64,000 nt of DNA from Actinomadura montaniterrae (GTDB lineage Bacteria > Actinomycetota > Actinomycetes > Streptosporangiales > Streptosporangiaceae), in contig NZ_WBMR01000007.1 in assembly GCF_008923365.1 (NCBI RefSeq), positions 1 to 64,000 on the forward strand. Direction: 5' to 3'. Of the stretch, positions 59,110 to 64,000 are shown piece by piece. A model generated the notes under the pieces. It searched no databases. It saw nothing but the letters and a program-made list of their open reading frames with translations, and was not told the origin of the DNA. Made by a program: the position numbers and the translations under genes. Position 1 is the first letter of the stretch, and the number at the start of each line of letters is the position of its first letter.

Positions 59110-60054
59110 ATGATCCCCATCGGACTGGCTCTGGCTCCACCGGTCCCCGACGTCCCCGACGCGCTGGCCGACCTGCTCGGCCGGGCGCGCGAGGCGGCGG
59201 CCGCGGGCATGGCCTCGCTGTGGCTCGGGCAGGTGTACGACATCGACGCGCTGACCGCCTGGGCCGCGATCGGCGCCCGGGTGCCGTCCGTCCTCCTCGG
59301 TACCGCGGTCGTGGCCGTCCATTCCCGCCACCCCATCGCCATGTCCAGCCAGGCCAAGACCACCCAGGTGGCGGTGGGCGGACGGCTGTGCCTCGGGCTC
59401 GGCGTCGGGCACCGCGCCACCGCGGAGGACCGCTACGGGATCTCCTTCGACCGGCCGGCGCTGCGGATGCGCGAGTACCTCGAAGCCCTCCAGCCGTTGC
59501 TGACGCGGGGCGAGGCCGGCTTCCACGGCCGGACGGTGACCGCCGACACCCGGGGATGGCCCGCGGACGTGCCCGGGGCCGGGCCGCCGCCGGTGCTCGT
59601 CGCGGCGATGGGCCCGGCGATGCTGCGGGCCGCGGGGGAGCTGGCCGGCGGCACCGTCACCTGGCTGGCCGGGCCGCGGACCATCGCCGGCCACATCCGT
59701 CCCGCCCTGGACAAGGCCGCCGCGGGACGTCCCGCCCCGGCGGTGGTCGCGAGCCTTCCCGTGTGCCTCACCGACGACGCGGAGGCCGCACGCGACCGGG
59801 CCGCCGCGGCGCTCGGCTTCTACGCGGCGGTGCCGGCCTACCGCAACGTCCTCGACAGGGAGGGCGCGGCCTCGCCGGCGGACGTCGCGCTGATCGGGGA
59901 CGAGCGCGTTCTCGACCAGAGCCTCGCCCGGCTGGTCGACGCGGGGGTGACGCACCTGGTGGCGAACATGTCGGGTTTCGTGACCGAGGAGGAACGGCTG
60001 CGCACGCTGGAGTATCTGGCCTCCCGATCCGCGCCCGCCGACGGTCGCCTGTGA
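59110..60054 (+). CDS. Luciferase-like (LLM) F420-type oxidoreductase
   Basis: 314 residues of the bacterial-luciferase fold: ASLWLGQVYDIDALTAWAAIGARV, LLGTAVVAVHSRHPIAMSSQAKTTQVAVGGRLCLGLGVGHR, and DAGVTHLVANMSGF. The ranged pattern matches actinobacterial F420-dependent LLM enzymes rather than FMN monooxygenases, though this is not certain. Function is unknown. It follows the beta-helix gene by 61 bases with a weak ribosome site and ends at a terminator. Confidence 0.82.
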   Translation: MIPIGLALAPPVPDVPDALADLLGRAREAAAAGMASLWLGQVYDIDALTAWAAIGARVPSVLLGTAVVAVHSRHPIAMSSQAKTTQVAVGGRLCLGLGVGHRATAEDRYGISFDRPALRMREYLEALQPLLTRGEAGFHGRTVTADTRGWPADVPGAGPPPVLVAAMGPAMLRAAGELAGGTVTWLAGPRTIAGHIRPALDKAAAGRPAPAVVASLPVCLTDDAEAARDRAAAALGFYAAVPAYRNVLDREGAASPADVALIGDERVLDQSLARLVDAGVTHLVANMSGFVTEEERLRTLEYLASRSAPADGRL

Positions 60055-60115
60055 ACCCGCCGGCGGTGAACGCTTCCCTCGCGGTGGCGGGCCGCCACCT
60101 CCCGCAGCGCTGATG

Positions 60116-60144
60116 GAGCGTTCCAGCGCGACCGTGGAACGCTC
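60116..60144. terminator. Hairpin terminator between convergent genes
   Basis: GAGCGTTCC and GGAACGCTC form a 9-bp stem around 11 bases, next to the flavin-reductase stop and 62 bases after the LLM stop. Confidence 0.65.
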
Positions 60145-60616
60145 AGCCGAGCCTGCGGAAGGCACCCGCGTGGAAGACCAGCGGCGGGACGTCCGCGGCC
60201 GCGTCGAGGTCGTGGACGCGGAAGACGACGATGTCGTGGTCGCCTGAGCGGACCTGCTGCTCGACGGTGCAGTCGTACCAGGCGGACGCGCCTTCGATCA
60301 GCACGGAGCCGTCCGCGGTGGAGCGCCAGGCCACACCGGCGAACCGATCGCCGGTGCGGGCGCCCAGCCGCCGGCCCACATGTTCCTGGTGGGCGCCGAG
60401 CACGCTGATGCCGATGCGCGGCGAATCACGCAGCAGCGGCCACGTCGTGGAGGTGTGCGCGACGCACACCGACACGAGCGGCGGGTCCAGGGACACCGGG
60501 ACGAACGAGCTCGCGGCGATGCCGGCCGGGCGCCCGCCGGCCAGGCCCGCCACCACCGCCACCCCGGTCGGGTAGGCGCCATAGACGCGGCGCAGCTCCA
60601 AGCAGAGCGTCGTCAT
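60143..60616 (-). CDS. Flavin reductase (HpaC/SsuE-replacing type)
   Basis: 157 residues from ATG 60616 with GGAGGGGG upstream. The flavin-reductase-like FMN-binding pattern is clear: YPTGVAVVAG, PAGIAASSFVPVSLDPPLVSVCV, TWPLLRDSPRIGISVLGAHQE and DHDIVVFRVHDL. It would supply reduced FMN to the two flavin monooxygenases encoded at 62598 and 63766. It is transcribed divergently from that operon. Confidence 0.9.
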   Translation of the reverse strand: MTTLCLELRRVYGAYPTGVAVVAGLAGGRPAGIAASSFVPVSLDPPLVSVCVAHTSTTWPLLRDSPRIGISVLGAHQEHVGRRLGARTGDRFAGVAWRSTADGSVLIEGASAWYDCTVEQQVRSGDHDIVVFRVHDLDAAADVPPLVFHAGAFRRLG

Positions 60617-60644
60617 CGTGATGCCCCCTCCGGCGTCGAATTCC

Positions 60645-60671
60645 CTACTATTCCGACTTGCATAGTTAGGA
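60645..60671. promoter_or_regulatory. Inverted repeat upstream of the flavin reductase
   Basis: CCTACTAT and ATAGTTAGG (complement CCTAACTAT) form near-matching arms 10 bases apart, just before the reductase ribosome site. It resembles an operator for a dimeric regulator; none can be named. Confidence 0.4.
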
Positions 60672-60789
60672 TTGTGAGGGTTCGCCGGGCTTTCGGTCAA
60701 CGCCACGTCCGCTCGGATCCCGGGGTGCGGGCGCCCTCCGCGCTGGTGGGCGCGGAGGGCGGGCGATCGGGGAGTGGCCTTAATCTCTA

Positions 60790-60808
60790 CTAAACCGGTC
60801 TGTTTTAG
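60790..60808. promoter_or_regulatory. TetR-type operator in the divergent promoter region
   Basis: CTAAACCGGTCTGTTTTAG: an imperfect palindrome of the AAACCGGTCGGTTT style widely used by TetR-family repressors. It lies in the 406-bp gene-free stretch 60617-61022 between the flavin reductase and the permease. The part 60810-61022 holds no convincing gene and could be a long leader. No tetR gene is in the window; it may lie past the right edge. Confidence 0.5.
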
Positions 60809-61022
60809 GGTAATCTCCTCGCCGTGTCCCAGGCAGCTGACCTCTACGGTCGGCGGTACCTCGACTTGTGCCGCCTGTTCGGTTCGCGCTGTCGCTGAAC
60901 CTCCCGGTCTTACGGCTCCCAGTCCCGTCTACGCCGTCGTCCCACCCAGGTGTGTGCGGCGTGCCAATGGCGCGTGCCCCGCCGACCCCCTTCTCCGGAC
61001 AGCACCGAGAGGTCTCCTCACC

Positions 61023-62555
61023 ATGACCACAGACGAATCGACCCTGCACGCAGACCGGCCGCCTTCTCCGCGGCCCGCCCCGGCCACCCCGGCCGGTGAA
61101 CTCCCCACGGACGCCGTGTCCGGCCTCGGCGTCTTCGCCCAGGGCCTGGCCGCCGCCGCGCCCAGCGTCGCGATCGCCGGGGTGCCCGGCTCGCTGTTCC
61201 TCGTCGCCGGGATGGGCGCCTTCTGGGCGGCCATCGTCGGCGGTGTCCTCGCGTACCTCATCGCCGCGGTGATCGCGCTGCAGGCCCGCCGGACGGTGTC
61301 GTCCGGATCGCTCGGCACCTACGCCGGCAACGGCCTCGGGCCCGCCGCGGCCTTCGTCACCGGCTGGGCGCTCGTCATCGGCTACATCGGGTTCGCCGCC
61401 GGCGGCGTGCTCGGCGCCGTCCTGTACTTCAACTCGTTCCTGCAGGAGATCGGCCTGCACACCGACCACCTCGCGGTCAAGGTGCTGCTGCTCGTGCTCG
61501 CGTCGGCCGCGGCGTTCCTCATCCCCTACCGCGGGGTGAGCCTGTCGGTGAAGGCGGGCCTCGCCTTCGAGGTCGTCTCGCTGCTGGCGATCTCCGTCAT
61601 CCTCGTCGCCTCGTACGTCCACTACGGCGCGCACGTCGACTCCGGTCAGTTCGGCCTGGACCACCTCGGCCGCAGCGTCACGCTGATCGCCGCGGTCACC
61701 GCCGTCGGCTCGTACGCCGGCTTCGAGAGCGCCGCGTCGCTCGGCCACGAGGCCAGGGACGCCCACCGGAACGTTCCACGCGCGATCCTGCGGCTGGTCA
61801 TCGGCCTGTCGCTGGTCTACCTGATCGCGACCTATCCGGAGGTGCTCGGCTTCCAGGGGCCGCACAAGCTGGACGCCGACGGCACCCCGCTGCCGGTCGT
61901 CGCGCAGAACGCCGGCGTCCACTGGGTGACCTACGTCGTCGACCTGTCGCTCGGCACCGCGATGATCGTGTTCTCCTCGGCGGTCATCAACTCCGGTGCG
62001 CGCAGCCTGTTCACCCTCGCGCGCGAGCGGGCCCTGCCGGGCGCGCTCGGACGCGTGCACGCCGGCTTCCGCACCCCGCACGTCGCGATCGCGTTCGTGA
62101 GCCTCGTCGGCTTCGCGGTCGGCCTGATCGGCACCGTCAGCGACGTCGGCCGGTTCAAGTGGGACGTCTACGTCAGCATCGTCTCCAGCTACTCCTACCT
62201 CTTCGCGTACCTGCTGGTGGCGATCGCCACCCCGCTGTGGCTGCGCAGGATCAGGTCGCTGACGCCCGCCGGCCTGGCGGTGTCCGTCCTCGCTGTCCTC
62301 GGCATCGGCTACGTCATCTACAAGAACCTGGTCCCGGTTCCCGAGGGCGCCTACCGGTACCTGCCCTACGTGTTCCTGCTGCTGATCGCCGCAGGTCTCG
62401 CCCGCTACCTGTGGCTGCGCGCCCGCCGGCCGGACGTCGCCGCGCGGGTGGGATCGATCCAGACGCTGTCGGAGGCCGAGCGGGAGCGCCTCGCCGCCCT
62501 CGGCATCCTCGACGCCGCCCGCGCCGGGAGGAGCACCCGACCCGCGCCGGAGTGA
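61023..62555 (+). CDS. APC-superfamily amino acid/organic ion permease
   Basis: 510 residues, about twelve membrane helices. The APC start SGLGVFAQGLAAAAPSVAIAG, the GYAGNGLG-type glycine-rich helix and AVTAVGSYAGFESAASLGHEARDAHRNVPRAIL (family signature with FES-x-A...EA) are clear. The cargo is unknown. As first gene of an operon with an SsuD-like monooxygenase, it may import a sulfur-containing or amino compound used as sulfur source. Confidence 0.87.
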   Translation: MTTDESTLHADRPPSPRPAPATPAGELPTDAVSGLGVFAQGLAAAAPSVAIAGVPGSLFLVAGMGAFWAAIVGGVLAYLIAAVIALQARRTVSSGSLGTYAGNGLGPAAAFVTGWALVIGYIGFAAGGVLGAVLYFNSFLQEIGLHTDHLAVKVLLLVLASAAAFLIPYRGVSLSVKAGLAFEVVSLLAISVILVASYVHYGAHVDSGQFGLDHLGRSVTLIAAVTAVGSYAGFESAASLGHEARDAHRNVPRAILRLVIGLSLVYLIATYPEVLGFQGPHKLDADGTPLPVVAQNAGVHWVTYVVDLSLGTAMIVFSSAVINSGARSLFTLARERALPGALGRVHAGFRTPHVAIAFVSLVGFAVGLIGTVSDVGRFKWDVYVSIVSSYSYLFAYLLVAIATPLWLRRIRSLTPAGLAVSVLAVLGIGYVIYKNLVPVPEGAYRYLPYVFLLLIAAGLARYLWLRARRPDVAARVGSIQTLSEAERERLAALGILDAARAGRSTRPAPE

Positions 62556-62597
62556 CCGGCGCGCCCCACCCGCCCACCGAGAACGAGGGATCAGACC

Positions 62598-63728
62598 GTG
62601 CCCATCCACCTGCACTGGTACCTGCCGACGAACGGCGACAACCGCGACATCGTCGGCTCCGGCGACGGCTCGCAGCGGACGCTGTCCGCCGTCCGGTCCG
62701 GCTTCCGCCCGCCGACCGTCGAGTACCTCGGCGGCATCGCCCGCGCCGCCGAGCAGCTCGGCTTCGAGGCGGTCCTCACCCCGACCGGGACGTGGTGCGA
62801 GGACGCCTGGATCACGACCGCCGCGCTGTCGGCGGTCACGAGCCGGCTGAAGTTCCTGGTCGCGTTCCGGCCCGGGCTGGTCTCGCCGACGCTCGCCGCA
62901 CACCAGGCCGCGACGTTCCAGCGGATGTCGGGCGGACGCCTGCTGATCAACATCGTCACGGGCGGCGACTCGGTGGAGCAGCGGCGCTTCGGCGACCACC
63001 TCGACCACGACCGGCGCTACGAGCGGACGGAGGAGTTCCTGCGGGTCTTCCGCGGCGTCGCCGACGCCGCGGAGCCCTTCGACTTCCACGGCGAGCACTT
63101 CGACGTCGAGGGGGCGGCGATCCCGTTCGCGTCGTACGCGCCGCCGCCCGTCTTCTTCGGCGGCGCGAGCCCGGCGGCGGAGAAGGTCGCGGCGCGGACC
63201 GTCGACACCTACCTCGCGTGGGGCGAGACGCCGGCGCAGATCGCCGAACGCCTGAAGCGGATGCGCGGGCTGGCCGAGGAGGCGGGCCGCACGCTGTCGT
63301 TCGGGATCCGCTTCCACGTGCTCGGCCGCGACACCTCGGCCGAGGCGTGGGCGGAGGCCGGCCGGCTGCTCGACCGGATCGACGAGTCCCGCGTCCGCGC
63401 GACGCAGGAGGCGCTCGCGGCCAGCGAGTCCGTCGGGCAGCGCCGGATGCTCGCGCTGCACGGCGGAGACCGCCGGAACCTGGAGGTGTACCCGAACATC
63501 TGGGCCGGCTACGGCCTGGTCCGCGGGGGCGCGGGCACCGCGATCGTCGGCAGCCACCGGGAAGTCGCCGACCGGATCGAGGAGTACCACGACCTCGGCA
63601 TCGACCACTTCATCCTCTCCGGGCAACCGCACCTGGAAGAGGCCTACCACTTCGCCGAGGGCGCCGCCGCCGAGCTGCGGAGCCGCGGACTCGTCGCGCC
63701 CGCCGCCGCGCCCGCGGCGCGCCCTTGA
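62598..63728 (+). CDS. Alkanesulfonate monooxygenase-like (SsuD-type) LLM enzyme
   Basis: 376 residues from GTG 62598. Family patterns: IHLHWYLPTNGDNRDIVG, LGFEAVLTPTGTWCEDAWIT (Cys near 67, His replaced), FRPGLVSPTLAAHQAATFQRMSGGRLLINIVTGGD and YPNIWAGYGLVRGGAGTAIVGSH. SsuD enzymes use FMNH2 and O2 to release sulfite from sulfonates. The reductant probably comes from the flavin reductase at 60143. Confidence 0.9.
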   Translation: MPIHLHWYLPTNGDNRDIVGSGDGSQRTLSAVRSGFRPPTVEYLGGIARAAEQLGFEAVLTPTGTWCEDAWITTAALSAVTSRLKFLVAFRPGLVSPTLAAHQAATFQRMSGGRLLINIVTGGDSVEQRRFGDHLDHDRRYERTEEFLRVFRGVADAAEPFDFHGEHFDVEGAAIPFASYAPPPVFFGGASPAAEKVAARTVDTYLAWGETPAQIAERLKRMRGLAEEAGRTLSFGIRFHVLGRDTSAEAWAEAGRLLDRIDESRVRATQEALAASESVGQRRMLALHGGDRRNLEVYPNIWAGYGLVRGGAGTAIVGSHREVADRIEEYHDLGIDHFILSGQPHLEEAYHFAEGAAAELRSRGLVAPAAAPAARP

Positions 63729-63765
63729 CATCGCTTCGCCCACTTCACACCCGAAAAGGACCGAC

Positions 63766-64000
63766 ATGACCGCAGAACCCGCCGTCGACATCGCCTACTA
63801 CGCCGGTGTCACCGACGAGGAGTTCGCCACCTGGACCTCGGTGGCCGAACGCGTCGCCGCGGAGCTCGCCGAGACCGCGCTCGCCCGGGACCGGGCCAAC
63901 CAGGACCCCGTGGCGGAGCTGCGCCTGCTCCGCGAGGCCGGCCTGCTCGGCTTCGCGGCGCCCCGCGAGCTCGGCGGGGGAGGCGGCAGCCTGACGCAGG
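63766..64000 (+). CDS. Acyl-CoA dehydrogenase-like flavin monooxygenase, N-terminal part (cut by window edge)
   Basis: 78 residues visible: RVAAELAETALARDRANQDPVAELRLLREAGLLGFAAPRELGGGGGSLTQ. This is the N-terminal helical start of the acyl-CoA-dehydrogenase fold, in the form used by SfnB/DszC-type sulfur-acquisition monooxygenases. AAAAGGA precedes the ATG. Its place after the SsuD-like gene supports a sulfur role, but the rest is beyond the edge. Confidence 0.78.
   Translation, partial: MTAEPAVDIAYYAGVTDEEFATWTSVAERVAAELAETALARDRANQDPVAELRLLREAGLLGFAAPRELGGGGGSLTQ

Noticed and set aside
60780-63791. A 1003-codon minus-strand open frame over the APC permease and SsuD-like genes
   Set aside because: Same kind of antisense artefact; the plus-strand proteins carry clear family motifs.

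Overview
The window is about 70% GC by eye, with many GTG starts, ATGA/GTGA stop-start overlaps, F420-type luciferase-like oxidoreductases and a spore-associated-protein homologue. This points to a filamentous high-GC actinobacterium. An Actinomadura/Streptosporangiales-like host is my best guess, but the genus is inferred and not proven by any single marker. No rRNA, tRNA or CRISPR array was seen. The left edge cuts through an IS5-type transposase and the right edge cuts through an acyl-CoA-dehydrogenase-like gene.

1-14 kb: an aromatic (meta-cleavage) catabolic island. A leftward operon encodes a single-component Rieske oxygenase, a 38-residue membrane peptide, an M20 amidohydrolase, a LigB-type extradiol dioxygenase, two alpha/beta hydrolases and an IclR regulator. 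Diverging from it are a NitT/TauT-type ABC importer and a quinone-oxidoreductase-like enzyme. Two MaoC-type hydratases, a BphD/MhpC-like hydrolase and a secreted tannase/feruloyl esterase follow. A motif related to TCAGC(G/A)GACC recurs in all three promoter regions (four sites), so the IclR protein probably controls the whole set.

14-31 kb: an oxidoreductase, a YihY-type membrane protein, a four-TM Ser/Thr kinase with a (Ser-Pro)n linker, a Tat-exported amidase with a small partner, and a complete urea module on the minus strand: ureABCFGD (nickel urease and its maturation factors) then urtABCDE (urea ABC importer). A 13-bp hairpin separates urtA from urtBCDE and a GlnR-like repeat lies before ureA. 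A methyltransferase follows.

31-47.6 kb: a second, unusual ring-degradation island on the plus strand. It holds a two-subunit ring-hydroxylating dioxygenase with a NuoF-like flavoprotein and a [3Fe-4S] ferredoxin in place of the usual reductase, five short-chain dehydrogenases (three with altered core motifs), an isochorismatase-family amidase, a NicX-like (2,5-dihydroxypyridine dioxygenase) protein, a LigA-LigB fusion, a nitrilase, a maleate cis-trans isomerase, a GntR regulator, an NCS1 nucleobase-type permease and an Old-Yellow-Enzyme-type reductase. The NicX, amidase and maleate isomerase set suggests an N-heteroaromatic (pyridine-type) substrate that ends in maleate and fumarate, entered through a Rieske dioxygenase instead of a molybdenum hydroxylase. 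This is the main candidate for an undescribed pathway.

47.7-53.8 kb: a four-gene minus-strand operon resembling NTPase-based biological-conflict systems: a Trypco1-like protein, an eight-TM protein, a 1404-residue trypsin/STAND-NTPase/beta-propeller protein and a three-TM protein.

54-64 kb: a SapA-like secreted protein; a GAF-LuxR regulator divergent from an acyl-CoA synthetase that is translationally coupled to a secreted beta-helix protein; a luciferase-like oxidoreductase; then what looks like an organosulfur/flavin-monooxygenase cluster (flavin reductase, APC permease, SsuD-like monooxygenase, acyl-CoA-dehydrogenase-like monooxygenase) with a TetR-type operator upstream.
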